DNA of 64,000 nucleotides from contig JAUJYZ010001292.1 in the NCBI GenBank assembly GCA_033675265.1, forward strand, positions 372,001 to 436,000, written 5' to 3'. The stretch is from Actinostola sp. cb2023 (Eukaryota; Cnidaria; Anthozoa; Actiniaria; Actinostolidae). A program made the translations under genes and the position numbers. The notes under the pieces are model-generated. The model did not search any database. It was not told the DNA's origin and saw nothing but the letters and a program-made list of their open reading frames with translations. Each line of letters starts with the position of its first letter. Position 1 is the first letter of the stretch. Of the stretch, positions 1 through 9,582 are shown piece by piece.

Positions 1-220
1 TTCATGTTCCCCATTTATATTGAGGAAAATAATCAGTAAATGGACTGCCATCAATATTGAATAAACAATTTATTGAAACCATAACATCTATTTATTAATA
101 TATAGTAGTGAATTAATAAATAAGTTAGTTTTCATGTGATGTCACAAACTGCCATCTTATAGATTAAAAAAATAATATGTTTAACATTTGGTAAAGGTAA
201 ATTATGCTATGTGAAAAGAT

Positions 221-402
221 CTAAATGTATAAATGACTGATCAATTGCATACTTTGAATCAGTTCATTGCCTGGCATTGCACTTTTCAATTTCTGTAATT
301 TTTGCCTTGGAATAAAACCAACACGTTGCCACAGGCACTTATCATCAATGAAAGATTCTACAATAATACTGTAGCATTTTTTATCCCTAGGGTTGGTGGG
401 TT
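221..402 (-). CDS. Putative terminal exon of an unrecognised minus-strand gene
   Basis: On the minus strand an open frame runs to a TAG stop at 221-223 and reads coding-like (pieces such as DDKCLWQRVGFIPR). A possible acceptor, CACTTCAG, lies just upstream at 403-408. I do not recognise the protein. It lies outside the giant element that begins at 776, so with the 439-594 stretch and exons at 28.06-28.72 kb it may be part of a host gene that the element split. The phase with the upstream exon does not match cleanly (a run of A near 385 could hide an indel), so the exon structure is tentative. Confidence 0.3.
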
Positions 403-438
403 CTGAAGTGACTATGATTTAAATTTCCTTATTCTTAC

Positions 439-594
439 CATCTCTCGGTGCGCTCTGGCAATCTTCATGATAATTACTGGGCTTTTTAATGCAAAATGTT
501 CACTAAATAGCTGCCTTGCTTGTTGTTCGTGTTCAATATTATCATCATCACAATCGTTATCATCATCTACATGTAAATCTAATAGGGCCTCAAT
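439..594 (-). CDS. Putative acidic internal exon, minus strand
   Basis: An open minus-strand frame contains an Asp-rich patch (DDDNDCDDDNIEHEQQ) followed by QLFSEHFALKSP, and ends at a good donor (ATG|GTAAGA at 439/438). A TGA at 595-597 closes the frame upstream, so the exon must start inside this interval; the acceptor is not obvious. No family was recognised. It is in the left flank of the giant element and may belong to the same interrupted minus-strand gene as 221-402. Confidence 0.3.
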
Positions 595-775
595 TCATGA
601 ATCATCATCTACATCTCTAGTATGAGATATTATTCTAGCTAGTAGTTGCTGTGGTGTTCAGTATTACAGTTCCAGGAGGATAGACCTAGTACTTCTCTAA
701 ATCTAGCCATGGTACATGTCGATGTACTGTACTTGATCCTCATCATCTTCACCTTTGCAATCAAGCCTTCACATT

Positions 776-1140
776 TATGGAGAGCCCTTTGTGCCAAAAA
801 TACCAATCGCTAGTGCTAAATCTCCAATCGTTAGTGCTGAATACCAATCGCTAGTGCTAAATCTCCAATCGTTAGTGCTGAATACCAATCGCTAGTGCTG
901 AATCTTCAATCGCTAGTGCTGAATACCAATCGCTAGTGCTAAATCTCCAATCGTTAGTGCTGAATACCAATCGCTAGTGCTAAATCTCCAATCGCTAGTG
1001 CTGAATACCAATCGCTAGTGCTGAATACCAATCGCTAGTACTAAATCTCCAATCGCTAGTGCTGAATACCAATCGCTAGTGCTAAACGTCCAATAGTTAG
1101 TGCAAACATATCAATCTCTAGCGCTAAACTTCAATCGTTA
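776..1140 (+). repeat. Left inverted terminus with 20/21-bp minisatellite
   Basis: After a 25-bp unique tip, units CCAATCGCTAGTGCTGAATA (20 bp) and CCAATCGCTAGTGCTAAATCT (21 bp) alternate about 17 times and decay near 1,100-1,140. The core GCTAGTGC varies with GTTAGTGC. The same array occurs inverted and longer at 27.1-28.06 kb, with the same unique tip on its outer side. Confidence 0.9.
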
Positions 1141-1159
1141 TTGCTGAATTTTCTCAATC

Positions 1160-1237
1160 GTCGGCGCATGCTCGAGAGTCCAGCGGTGCTCTTCGGCGCA
1201 GGCTCGGTTGAAACACCGCTGGATTCTCGAGCATGTG
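1160..1237. repeat. 25-bp-arm hairpin
   Basis: GCATGCTCGAGAGTCCAGCG and its near-perfect inverse CGCTGGATTCTCGAGCATG are separated by a GC-rich loop of about 25 bp (CTCTTCGGCGCAGG...). It sits between the terminal minisatellite and the first exon of the SAM/HECT gene, so it could be a promoter-proximal or transposase-related structure; this is inference. Confidence 0.75.
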
Positions 1238-1354
1238 GCGCTGTTAATATAGATTACTTCACAACCAATCAAATCTTTCGAAAGAACTGTGTCAACTTCC
1301 TCCAATCACAAGATTCCTTATATCAACGTACAAGGATTATCACGTGTTTGCAAG

Positions 1355-1583
1355 ATGGCGGAACTTGCAGATGTGAGAAGTATACTTCAATCACTTGGAT
1401 TGGATAACGCCACTGTTATCGAAAAATTTGAGTCTCAAGATATAACTATCGAAGTAGTGCTGACTCTTTCTGATGCCCAGCTTGTTGATCTTGGTGTTAT
1501 TACTTTGGGTAAAAGACAGCTAATCCGTTCCCTCTGTCGCAGTGCAATTGACAGTGCAAGCAATAATGTTGGTTGCTCATCTG
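1355..1583 (+). CDS. SAM-domain first exon of a G2E3-like ubiquitin-ligase gene
   Basis: The exon starts at an ATG in good context (CAAGATGG) and encodes MAELADVRSILQSLGL followed by the rest of a sterile-alpha-motif (SAM) type helical domain (FESQDITIEVVLTLSDAQLV then DLGVITLGKRQLI). It ends at a strong donor, TCTG|GTAAGT, in phase 1. SAM domains mediate oligomerisation. In cnidarian genomes such a domain is found at the start of multi-exon G2/M-phase-specific E3 ligase-like genes whose later exons carry CUE-like and HECT domains, which are found downstream here at 7.8-8.7 kb. The gene begins about 200 bp inside the left terminus of the giant element. An upstream ATG at 1289 is in frame but poorer. 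That all exons form one transcript is an inference. Confidence 0.6.
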
Positions 1584-1789
1584 GTAAGTTTTATTTTCGT
1601 AACTTACGTAAAACGGCTCTATTACTTACCGATTGAAAAGGCTGTATTTTTACTCTGTTTGATGCACAAAAACACAACCTTTAATGATGATATTTCTGGC
1701 TCTTTTATATTTTTTGTTATTCTAATTGTATTTCACAATTTCAATTTTTGTTGTGCAAGGATTTGTCAAATAGCTTCAAATAAACCTTA

Positions 1790-1912
1790 TTATTACTCGT
1801 GCCAGGCCAAAGGCTGCACGAGGTATAAAATACAGGCCGTATTTTTTTTGTTGTTGTTGTTCGGCGTCGCGGTTCTGCAATCGAGTGGGACTGAGAACGA
1901 GACCACGAGACT
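1790..1912 (-). repeat. Dispersed element end with CTCGTGCC...GGCACGAG palindrome, copy 1
   Basis: TTATTACTCGTGCCAGGCC begins an imperfect palindrome (CTCGTGCC...GCACGAG) followed by an A/T-rich stretch. The reverse complement matches 7,726-7,807 (GGCCTGGGCACGAGTAATAA at its edge). The two copies face each other like inverted termini of a 6.0-kb unit, but they may simply be two independent insertions. Confidence 0.55.
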
Positions 1913-3964
1913 GACCATGAGGTTGCAGCGATCGACGTTGTAGCGACGTTTTGTAGTGTCGATCGACGAAGAAAGTCAAGTCAAGATGGTGAAGGTATTC
2001 GTCTTCTGTTTTTTCCTCTTTACGCTCGAAATGCTTACATGCCCTGGACCATGTCGTGACACCAATGGCATTCTTACCCTTACCATGTCGGCATTCTTAC
2101 CCTTACCATGTCATGATACACCCTTAGTACAACCATTACAAGGAGCCATCACTGCTGCATGGCCTGCCAAGTCCGCCTTTCTTCCCATTTCCCATCCATC
2201 CGCTTCTCTCAAATCCTCACACACCAATCTATCCTATCCCTTCACCCTCACTCTTTTTACTTTACCTCTTTCCCTTCAGATATCCCCCCCCCCCCCCCCC
2301 CCCCCCCTTTTATTATTTTTTTCAACTTGTCACTCTATGGCTTCAACATAACTTACATTCCTCTTCTTTCCCCCTCTCTATCATCCAGTTTTAATCATCG
2401 ATTCAATCATCCATTCCTCCACTTGTCACTATTTATCTGCATACACTCCACTTCTATCTTTCTTCTTTTCTTCGCTGTCATCCAATTCTCCACTTGCCAC
2501 TATTTTTCTACATACATTCCACCTATATATATCCTCTCTCCATCTCCATCATCCATTTCTCCACTTGTCACCCTACATAGCTACATACTTCCAGTTCTTC
2601 CCTCCTTTCTTTTCTTCCTTCTACGTTCCATCCTCCCATAAATTCACACTCACCCCCAGTCCCCATATCCCAATACCACCCTCCACAAACCACACCCCCC
2701 CCCCCCTCCGCCATTGCTACCTTCGTCCAAAGGCCCCGCCCCCCATACGCCCCCGCGAACCCAAAAACGTCACACACAGGAAACTCAATAACCTTCCCCA
2801 GTCCCTCCTATATAAAGACCCGCTACGCACCACTCCGCCCTTTCTAATAGAATCTCACCTAAGAACACAAGTCAGTCCGATGTACTCCAAAAATTCCCGC
2901 TCTAAAGGTACCATATTCATATCCACAACATCATCACCACCGCGCTCTGCGTAGCCTTCACATTTCCTCCCCGGGGTCCATGGTCTCGCCTGCTTTCCCG
3001 CACGCCACGCCAGCACATCAGCGCCCTTACTAGTCAAATTCCCCTCCCCCTCTGTCCTTTGCCATGGCGTAGGGTATAGCTTGCAGGCCTGTCAAGTATG
3101 AAACGTCTTGATCTTTGAATCACGCTGGGACTTCTAAACCCCTGAAGATTAGAGTCCCAGTGGGCACTGGACAGAGTCTCCCACTCTCTAACTCTCCTTG
3201 GATTGTGAGCTCACATCTTCCTCATTATATATACCACTTTTGTAAACCTTGCAGCTTCCCTTCCACCCCCCACGCCGCCTTTCAAGCATCACTTATTTCA
3301 TATTTTACCCCATTTCTAGCTTGGCTTCTCCATTATTCACCAACACATTTTTGACTATATTTTACTTCGCACGCTATTTTTAGCGCGTCTAACGCCTTAT
3401 CTCTTCACATACCATGCGCTATTATCACTATACACATTCCAATCCATGTATCTGAATACCTTAGTTTACAAACGCGCTCACAGCATTTATGTCAGTTTTA
3501 TCCCTCCTTGTTAAATTCATATCAATTTTATTCACTTCTAGTACACTGTTACAATGTATATAGCATAACGGGTACATTACCGACCCGAACCTTTTCTTAT
3601 CACATTCACTCCTATAGTATTTTCAATTCCTATAATAGCCCTATCCATTTCTCCTAATATGCCCATCAGTTTACACGTTTCTTTACCTCTTTTCTTATAC
3701 AATTCCCTCCGCTTTTTTTATAATTCTACCGACATACGTCTATATATTATGTGTCACTATCTTAAGGTCGTCGGTACGTCCTTCCATCACCATGTAGGCT
3801 TTTAACATTTACGTTTGCTGATCCCTATCGTACCACATTTCCGTTTGACCCTTGCCCCCACTTCTTCTTGCTTTATAAACTCACAGTTTTACACTGACAA
3901 TCACAGTAGCTTGAATCCCCCATAATCCCCGACCACCCCCATTCCACCTTTTTTCCTTGAGATA

Positions 3965-3997
<33 letters not shown>

Positions 3998-4228
3998 TTT
4001 GGATCCCTCAGGATTAACCAGTCGGTAATCAAAAATCAACTCCTCTACTTGTCACCCTATACATTTACATACTTTCCAGCTCTTTCCGTCTTTCTTCTCT
4101 TCTCTCTACATTTCATCCCCCCACAAATTCACACTCTCTCCCCCAGTCCCCATATCCCAATGTCACCCCCTACCAAACACCCCCCCCCCCCCCCCCCCCT
4201 GGCAACATCACCCCTATCCTCTCCCTTC

Positions 4229-4274
<46 letters not shown>

Positions 4275-4376
4275 ATAAAACACACACACACTCCCTCTCC
4301 AACGCTGGTCCGAATACCTTGCAAAACCCATCGCACTGGCTTAATCAGTCGATCAACAAAAATCTACACTAAAAGA
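1913..4376. repeat. Pyrimidine-rich repeat region with poly-C tracts
   Basis: This stretch is strongly C+T-rich on +. Poly-C runs occur at about 2,286-2,307, 2,695-2,707, 3,966-3,998, 4,181-4,199 and 4,231-4,274 (about 44 C). A segment of about 135 bp at 2,565-2,700 (CACTTGTCACCCTACATAGC...) is repeated with changes at 4,047-4,180, and GATATCCCCCC recurs at 2,279 and 3,960. Open frames here are low-complexity products of C/T composition. One frame at 1,986-2,351 opens with a signal-peptide-like MVKVFVFCFFLFTLEMLTC but turns into Ser/Pro/Thr low complexity; I do not call it a gene. TATATAAAG at 2,810 may be chance. Confidence 0.7.
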
Positions 4377-4558
4377 CGTTGAGCGTTTTCGAAATATGGA
4401 TTGTTCCGCGAAAACATGAAAGCCATGAAAAGCCTTGAATGCGATGAAAGCCAAAGTTATAAACGATCAACATGTTATGAAAGCCTTGAAAACGACGAAA
4501 GCGAATGCCAAAGTTATAAACAATGCCAAACTTATAAATTACGATCAATATGTTATGA

Positions 4559-5191
4559 ATGAAAGCCTTTATTATACAAACCGTTAATGAACTACAATCC
4601 TGGATGGCTGGAAGCAACCCACGATGTTTCCCGACGAAGGTGAAGTGGACTTTACTTTGCATTATTTGTGTCATGACTCACATGAGTGTTGCTATTGTTG
4701 TCATACAAGTTTATGCTTGCTATTGCTGTGCTACCTACCTACTTATAAGCTTAAACAGTTATGATTGTGATATATTTGAGAAAGCAAGCGAATTATCTGT
4801 CAATACTGATGAGAAGGATTCACAGTTTATATCAATAAAAACATGTGGATCACGATATGCAAAGTTTATTTATTATAACCGTATTAGATACAACTACTAT
4901 GAATGTGATGTTAATACTAGTAGTAATAGTAGATACAACTACCAAATACCATTAAACTACCATGCAGGTCGTGATAGAGAACCAAGCAGAATTCCAGTGA
5001 GGCGACTTACACATGCTTTATATAAAAGCAGAAAAATAAGGAGGCTCGAAAGAAAATACATTGCAAAAAATGTACCCAAATCATCAAGATTCCATCTTTC
5101 ACACGATAACCACATACATTCAACACAAACAGTCAGCTTGGGCTATACCTGTGATTACCACTCAAATAGAAAAAGCATACTGATCTTTTGA
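4559..5191 (+). CDS. Unrecognised 210-residue ORF with hydrophobic N-terminal segment
   Basis: The frame opens at 4,559; a second ATG at 4,604 (MAGSNPRCFP) is equally possible. Residues about 31-66 are hydrophobic and Cys-rich (WTLLCIICVMTHMSVAIVVI then CYCCATYLLISL), consistent with a signal anchor or two short membrane segments. The C-terminal half is basic (YKSRKIRRLERKYIAKN) with Asn/Tyr-rich stretches. The ORF is far longer than chance in AT-rich sequence, but I recognise no domain. It lies inside the outer giant element between the SAM exon and the middle part of the ligase gene, on the same strand. It could be an accessory gene of the element or part of an older LINE leader region; no reverse-transcriptase motif is seen. 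Confidence 0.35.
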   Translation: MKAFIIQTVNELQSWMAGSNPRCFPTKVKWTLLCIICVMTHMSVAIVVIQVYACYCCATYLLISLNSYDCDIFEKASELSVNTDEKDSQFISIKTCGSRYAKFIYYNRIRYNYYECDVNTSSNSRYNYQIPLNYHAGRDREPSRIPVRRLTHALYKSRKIRRLERKYIAKNVPKSSRFHLSHDNHIHSTQTVSLGYTCDYHSNRKSILIF

Positions 5192-5274
5192 TCGTTCATG
5201 TGGTCGTTCATGATACGGTGTACCCCAAGTACTCAATTGCACCAGGGCACGAGTGAGCGCTTGAACCAAGCGTC

Positions 5275-5350
5275 TAGTTATTATTATTATTAATGTTATT
5301 ATCGACGTCGTTATTATCATTATTATTATTGTTATTATTATTATTATTAA
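5275..5350. repeat. ATT/ATC microsatellite
   Basis: Runs of TTATTATTATT broken by GTTATTATCGACGTCG. No coding signal. Confidence 0.9.
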
Positions 5351-5515
5351 TAACTAAAGATCATTGATTGATTGAGTGAATAGCCTCTTTATAATCCTTT
5401 AATCAATATATGAATTTTTAGTCTTAATAAACACGTGTATAATTACACTAAACTTACATATAATACCGTATATTTATTTGCTATATATATGGTTGTTGAC
5501 ATAGAATCTTCTGCA

Positions 5516-6115
5516 AGAGCTGCTGCAAATTCCACATTTGGGTATCCACAACAGCAACCAAAGCAAAGTTCTGCTATGACTCCTGTTGCTAGCGTTGTAT
5601 CAGAGGCACGATCTCTTGTGCAGTCCATGTCAACATCTAACAGAACCCGCAGAGGTAATATTGCACCATTCCAAGGTGGTATGGCTAAGAAAAACATTGG
5701 AAAATATGGTTGCCATTTCAAAGCAAGTGCTTCACACCCAACAAATCGAAAGGAAAGACAGCCATGCCTAGAGTCCATCAGAAGCGAGTCATATTATTAA
5801 ATCTATATGATGGGGGAAATGTTCCTGAAGTATGTATATTCAATGGCAGATTCCATGGTTTTGATAGATGGTAATATACGTTACCAGGGTAATGATAGTG
5901 AAAGGGAGATCAGAAGAAAGATATGGGAGTTAATGTCTGAGAAGGACATCCTGAAGGACATCTTGCTGGATGATTTTGACTTTGTTCGTGTCTGCAATAA
6001 AAAGATCAGGAAGCCTGATGGCAATGTGCCGTTTGATGCCCTTGGAGTGAATACTGTCTACCCAACAGGCGCAATTTATGTAAGACTGTGTAAGAGTGTT
6101 GGTATTGAACACCTG
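5516..6115 (+). pseudogene. Middle exons of the G2E3-like gene, frame-broken
   Basis: Three overlapping frames carry the coding signal in order: Ala/Gln/Ser-rich linker (STFGYPQQQPKQSSAMTPVA, to about 5,700), then GKTAMPRVHQKRVILLNLYD and FNGRFHGFDRW to a stop at 5,868, then GNDSEREIRRKIWELM, LLDDFDFVRVCNKKI and ending YPTGAIYVRLCKSVGIEHL|GTAAGG (donor at 6,116, phase 0). DFDFVRV and the final IYVRL match the region that precedes the CUE/HECT part in cnidarian G2E3-like proteins, from memory of the family. The jump near 5,868 looks like a one-base frameshift; the one near 5,700 may be a frameshift or an unseen short intron. The last part joins in frame to an exon at 6,372. Confidence 0.5.
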
Positions 6116-6371
6116 GTAAGGCTCTAGTCACTTTAACCCAACTTTAACCTAACAGAAAGAAAACTCAACACTTCTAATTTCATATTTATTTTAAAACTCT
6201 CTTCTAGATAGTAATTGCACTGACTTATTCATCAGTGTCGCAAATGTTATCTATCAATTGGTTTTGGATTTACATAGGTTAATTGTCATCCCTGAAGGGA
6301 TGAAAAGTCAAAGAATAATGTAATTCACTCATTGTCATTAATAATTTGTTTAACTTGTCTTTTTCTTATAG

Positions 6372-6570
6372 GAATTAAGTGACAATGAAGATTATCATCA
6401 TGAGGTACAAAGTGAAGAGGAGTCACTACAAGCATGTCATCACTCAGCACTAACCCCAATAATTGTAGACCATCTACAAGCATGTCATCACTCAGCACTA
6501 ACCCCAATAATTGTACACCATCTACAAGCATGTCATCACTCAGTACTAACCCCAACAAGACCCTGCTACC
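6372..6570 (+). CDS. Exon with three in-frame 48-bp repeats
   Basis: The acceptor TTTTTCTTATAG lies at 6,360-6,371 and joins in phase 0 with the donor at 6,116. The exon reads ELSDNEDYHHEVQSEEES and then a 16-residue repeat (LQACHHSALTPIIVDH) three times before a TAA. The second forward frame also stays open through the repeat and gives SMSSLSTNPNNCRPST, which resembles NNNSRPSSIVS in the 7.8-kb exon. The repeat may therefore be a tandem copy of that linker, and the alternative frame may be the ancestral one. The 48-bp period keeps both frames open. Confidence 0.45.
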
Positions 6571-6684
6571 AGGGTTAACTCGTGCCTGGGGGGAGGGGTG
6601 TAGTTGGATGCTTTTGGGAAGAGCCTGCTGACTATCTAGCTATCTATCTAGGTTAGCCGTATGGTTATTGTAGATGGCTTGTAC

Positions 6685-6893
6685 CTAAATGTCAGCTTTT
6701 AAAATTTCTCCTATCAACTTTGTAATTCTTATCATATATGGTACTAAATAAAATATGTATGTATGTATGTACTCGGCAATAAAAGTAGAGAGAAGTGAAT
6801 ATTGATAGTTAGTTTCACCATATAACTGATGGGATACTGCTCTAAAGAAGCAATCACCTGCACCGCCAACATCCAATAATCTTAAACCTTGCT
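6685..6893 (-). pseudogene. OTU cysteine-protease domain fragment
   Basis: The minus strand reads LTEQGLRLLDVGGAGDCFFR then AVSHQLYGETNYQ. The D-x-x-G-x-GDC-x-FRAVS-x-QLYG pattern is the catalytic Asp/Cys motif of OTU-family deubiquitinases. In cnidarian and other animal genomes this exact style of OTU motif is common in transposon-carried proteases (for example Helitron-associated). Downstream of the Gln-Tyr the similarity ends and the frame goes on into unrelated sequence to a stop at 6,685, so the His half of the domain is missing. A TTATAG acceptor-like site lies just upstream at 6,898-6,903. It is a fragment within the outer giant element. Confidence 0.6.
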
Positions 6894-7104
6894 CGGTTAA
6901 TCTAGACTATAATAACACCATTGGGGAAATTCTTGACACTATTATTTCCATTGGAAACTGGGCTTGGGTTTACTTCAATGTCACCTGATGTCAGTATCTT
7001 TCTCCTTGAAACACAATACCTCTGATGCTGTTTATTTATTGCATATTGGATATAAACATTCAACAATGACTTCCTTCTTAATAGTAACTAATATTTTTGA
7101 CATT

Positions 7105-7632
7105 TTATGCTTCAGCTCTTTTACTAAGATAATTATTATCATATCTCTGACTTACTTCTCTCTTCATATCATAATAAGATGTTAATACATGACCAACAAC
7201 AATAATACTTTTGGCATTAAAGTTTTGTAGATTTGAGTGTTTCAATAACTTTGATATTTGATAACAATGGTTCATTTCATACTTGTTTGTTTCATTATTC
7301 CTTTGCAATTCGACCGTACTTGTGGTCTCTTCGTTATTTGCTGCTAGGACAGCACCCTCACGAATGGAAGGGTTGGCGACCATATATTTGCTGGTCTCTT
7401 CGTTATTTGCTGCTAGGACAGCTCCCTCACGAATGGAAGGGTTGGCGACCATATATTCGCTGGTCTCTTCGTTATTTGCTGCTAGGACAGCTCCCTCACG
7501 AATGGAAGGGTTGGCGATCTCAAATTTGAAGATCTTCTCGTCTTTACCACTTAACTTAACACTCCGATGAGTAAAAAGTGCAAGATTTCGCTCGTAAAAG
7601 TCCACACGAATCGTCCAAGCCGTCCTCGCCAT
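7105..7632 (-). CDS. Repeat-containing ORF, 23-residue unit x3
   Basis: The frame starts at an ATG in good context (GATATGGCGAGG) with MARTAWTIRVDFYERNLALF. It then contains three copies of a 69-bp unit (7,323-7,530 on +) encoding ANPSIREGAVLAANNEETSK plus YMV, and ends in Asn-rich sequence that may be intron (possible donor ACAA|GTACGG near 7,310-7,320). No family recognised. Its start is back-to-back with the CUE exon at about 7.8 kb, with a CG-containing spacer and an AAAATGGCG motif on +, which suggests a shared promoter region; this is inference. Confidence 0.35.
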   Translation of the reverse strand: MARTAWTIRVDFYERNLALFTHRSVKLSGKDEKIFKFEIANPSIREGAVLAANNEETSEYMVANPSIREGAVLAANNEETSKYMVANPSIREGAVLAANNEETTSTVELQRNNETNKYEMNHCYQISKLLKHSNLQNFNAKSIIVVGHVLTSYYDMKREVSQRYDNNYLSKRAEA

Positions 7633-7725
7633 ATCTAAAATCCAAAATGGCGTCTCGATAAATGCATGTATTGTGATAACATGTGCTATCGCAAGGAATG
7701 CTGGGTACCGGATATTTCACAACTT

Positions 7726-7807
7726 TGCGATTTTCTGACACCGACACAAAAAAATACAAGCTCTGTTTTTCACCTCGTGCGGCCAGAGGCCTGGGCACGA
7801 GTAATAA
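7726..7807 (+). repeat. Dispersed element end with CTCGTGC...GCACGAG palindrome, copy 2
   Basis: CTCGTGCGGCCAGAGGCCTG then GGCACGAGTAATAA is the inverse partner of the copy at 1,790. The similarity extends inward over the AAAAAAATAC stretch and CACCTCGTGC. Confidence 0.55.
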
Positions 7808-8052
7808 CAGCACTATCACTAGTACCCTCAATAATAATAGTAGACCATCTTCAATTGTGTCATGTGTTGAAAACTTTTTTACAAGTGCAGTGGGCTCAAC
7901 AGTCCTAAGTGATGATGATAAGTACATGAAGGATCAGTTAATCGAAATGTTTCCCAACATTAAGATTCAAATTATAGAAGAAGCTATCCATGACTCACTT
8001 TCTGTGGAGGAAGCAATTGATGTTGTCCTTCGCCAGACAGAAGAAAAATACA
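7802..8052 (+). CDS. CUE-like ubiquitin-binding exon of the G2E3-like gene
   Basis: The frame (open from 7,683) reads TSTLNNNSRPSSIVSCVENF then a helical module DDKYMKDQLIEMFPNIKIQI, EEAIHDSLSVEEAIDVVLRQ. The MFPN-type turn and the paired helices ending in (A)IDVVL are typical of CUE/UBA-like ubiquitin-binding domains. The donor at 8,053 (ACA|GTAGGT) leaves phase 1, and the next exon at 8,220 completes the codon and continues in frame into HECT sequence, which confirms that these two exons are joined. The start of the exon is uncertain because the sequence upstream of 7,802 is the dispersed palindromic repeat; 7,802 is an approximate limit. Confidence 0.65.
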
Positions 8053-8219
8053 GTAGGTTTATATCTAACTTTAAATTTAGACATTTTTATTTATGGTGGA
8101 AGCCATTATTATTAATTAAGATAAAAATATTGTTTTTGCTATTTGAATTATGCTACCATAATTACTAGCAAAAAAAGTGTGTGACAAAAATCTATAACTT
8201 TTCTCGCATGTCTCTCCAG

Positions 8220-8728
8220 GGCCAGGAGATACTTCCTCGTCAGATTCACTTCAAGATTCACTCAAGCCACTCTTAGTGAAATTGGCTTCAAAGCCCAGCA
8301 TTAAGCTAGAAGTAGACCCAAGTGACCTAGTGTCAGATGCTATTGCATTCTACATAGGACCTAAGTTTCAACCATATCAACCAGTCAGAGTAACATACCT
8401 TGGCCAACCTGCAATGGACAGTGGTGGTGTGAAAAGACAGATGTATACTGACCTTTTTAAGGAATTGGTGGTTGACAACAAATTCAGGCTGTTCGAAGGT
8501 CCTCCAGACAGGCTGCTGTTCCATTATGTTCAAACAGCTTTGAGCTGTGGCCTATTTAAAATGCTGGGACAAATTATTGCTCACAGTATTTGCCAAGGTT
8601 GTGCAGGTTTCCCCTATCTGGCACCTTCAATGTTCTATTACCTTGCAACAGGGGATATTGGCCAAGCATCAGCATATGCATCAATAGCTGATATATTTAA
8701 CGATGAGGAATTGTATTATGTACAAAAG
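8220..8728 (+). CDS. HECT domain N-lobe exon of a G2E3-like E3 ubiquitin ligase
   Basis: Acceptor CTCTCCAG|GG at 8,218-8,219; the codon split with 8,052 is completed exactly. The exon encodes a Ser/Asp linker (GDTSSSDSLQDSLKP) and then VRVTYLGQPAMDSGGVKRQM, YTDLFKEL, FRLFEGPPDRLLFHYV, FKMLGQIIAHSICQGCAGFP and FYYLATGDI. The D-x-GG-(V)-R-x(M) and G-x-I(L)A-HSI segments mark the HECT N-lobe. HECT ligases take ubiquitin from an E2 onto a C-lobe cysteine and pass it to a substrate. The donor AAAAG|GTAATA (8,729, phase 0) needs a further exon, but no C-lobe with its catalytic Cys is visible before or after the nested 15.2-kb element, so this copy is truncated. Confidence 0.75.
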
Positions 8729-8767
8729 GTAATAATTTAGTTCAGTGTTAGCATTGAATACAACATT

Positions 8768-8836
8768 GAATACAAGACGGACACCTCTCTAAGACAGACA
8801 GTTGGTGGTGGACCTTAGAGAGAGTTCACTGTACAT
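8768..8836. repeat. pogo/Tigger-like MITE end
   Basis: ACGGACACCTCTCTAAGACA then a tail AGAGAGAGTTCACTGTA. Its reverse complement starts TACAGTGAACTCTCTCTAAG, the style of pogo/Tigger-type inverted ends with TA duplication. Related ends occur at 16.6 kb, 31.0 kb and perhaps 11.8 kb. Confidence 0.5.
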
Positions 8837-8969
8837 TGTATATCCAACCCACTTGAAACGAAGTTGTCAGTTACATGTTACTTCATTAAATAATCAGCAA
8901 TGCCTTTGGTTAGATTTCAATAAAGAGCTGATATTTTAAATACTAGACTATATACGATTTGTAGATAAA

Positions 8970-9121
8970 TGAATAGAGTGATTGCAATAAACCTGTGAAA
9001 TAAAAATTAGATGCTAGTGTGTAATAGTTTAATAAACACAAAAGAAAACAATGGAAATACGGTCTACTAGTGTCTATTAGTTTACTAACTGTTTCATGGG
9101 TTTATTGCAATCACTCTATTA
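8970..9121. mobile_element. 150-bp MITE with CAATAAACC ends
   Basis: ATAGAGTGATTGCAATAAAC (8,972) and its inverse GTTTATTGCAATCACTCTAT (9,101) bound a short non-coding insert. A related MITE with CCAATAAACC ends lies at 15,345-15,508. Confidence 0.75.
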
Positions 9122-9289
9122 TACAAATCACAATTTAATAGTTTTCTAAGAAACAAAATTACAAAACCTTCAAAGTTGTGACCACCCTTTTCTCAATTTA
9201 TATCATATTTGGGTACTGGTATTTATCTATGTTTTTGTTTGTTTGGTTTATTGAAATTCGAAAAACATAAATTTTGCTATTAAAAATAA

Positions 9290-9582
9290 CTTATTTATAT
9301 TATTTCAAGTAGCATTCTTTTCTGAAATAGAAAAAAAAGTTTAACATCATTTATATAAGTTGTAGAGAACTTTTTGCCAGATAAAAAATGTCAATAATTT
9401 GCACAAGGGCGCTTTTGTATAATAAATTAAAAACAATCTGACGTCACCAAATTACAATATCACGATTTCAAACCTTTATAACTCGCAAATGCGAAGCTCA
9501 AATTACAAAATACTGTACCATCCCACTATTCACTTCATATGTAATCGATTTTCAAAATAAAAAAATTCGTGTCATATACACT
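9290..9582. repeat. Half copy of the AGTGCATATCA TTAA-type MITE
   Basis: From about 9,290 to the ACTTTAA at 9,580-9,586 the sequence matches the right half of the MITE at 14,126-14,587 (shared AACTCGCAAATGCGAAG, CATCCCACTATTCACTTCAT). The left arm is missing or strongly diverged. Confidence 0.7.

Noticed and set aside
776..1140. CRISPR-like array
   Set aside because: Units are contiguous 20/21-mers without unique spacers, and the genome is eukaryotic; it is a minisatellite.
1956..4372. Several long open frames in the C/T-rich region, both strands
   Set aside because: They follow from pyrimidine bias and poly-C runs; amino-acid content is low-complexity Ser/Pro/Leu/His and no domain is visible.
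5868..5895. 17-bp intron GTAATATACGTTACCAG
   Set aside because: Too short to splice, and its removal does not restore the needed frame.
7233..7570. Repeat-containing frames on plus strand
   Set aside because: The 69-bp period opens several frames; the minus frame has the better start codon and composition.
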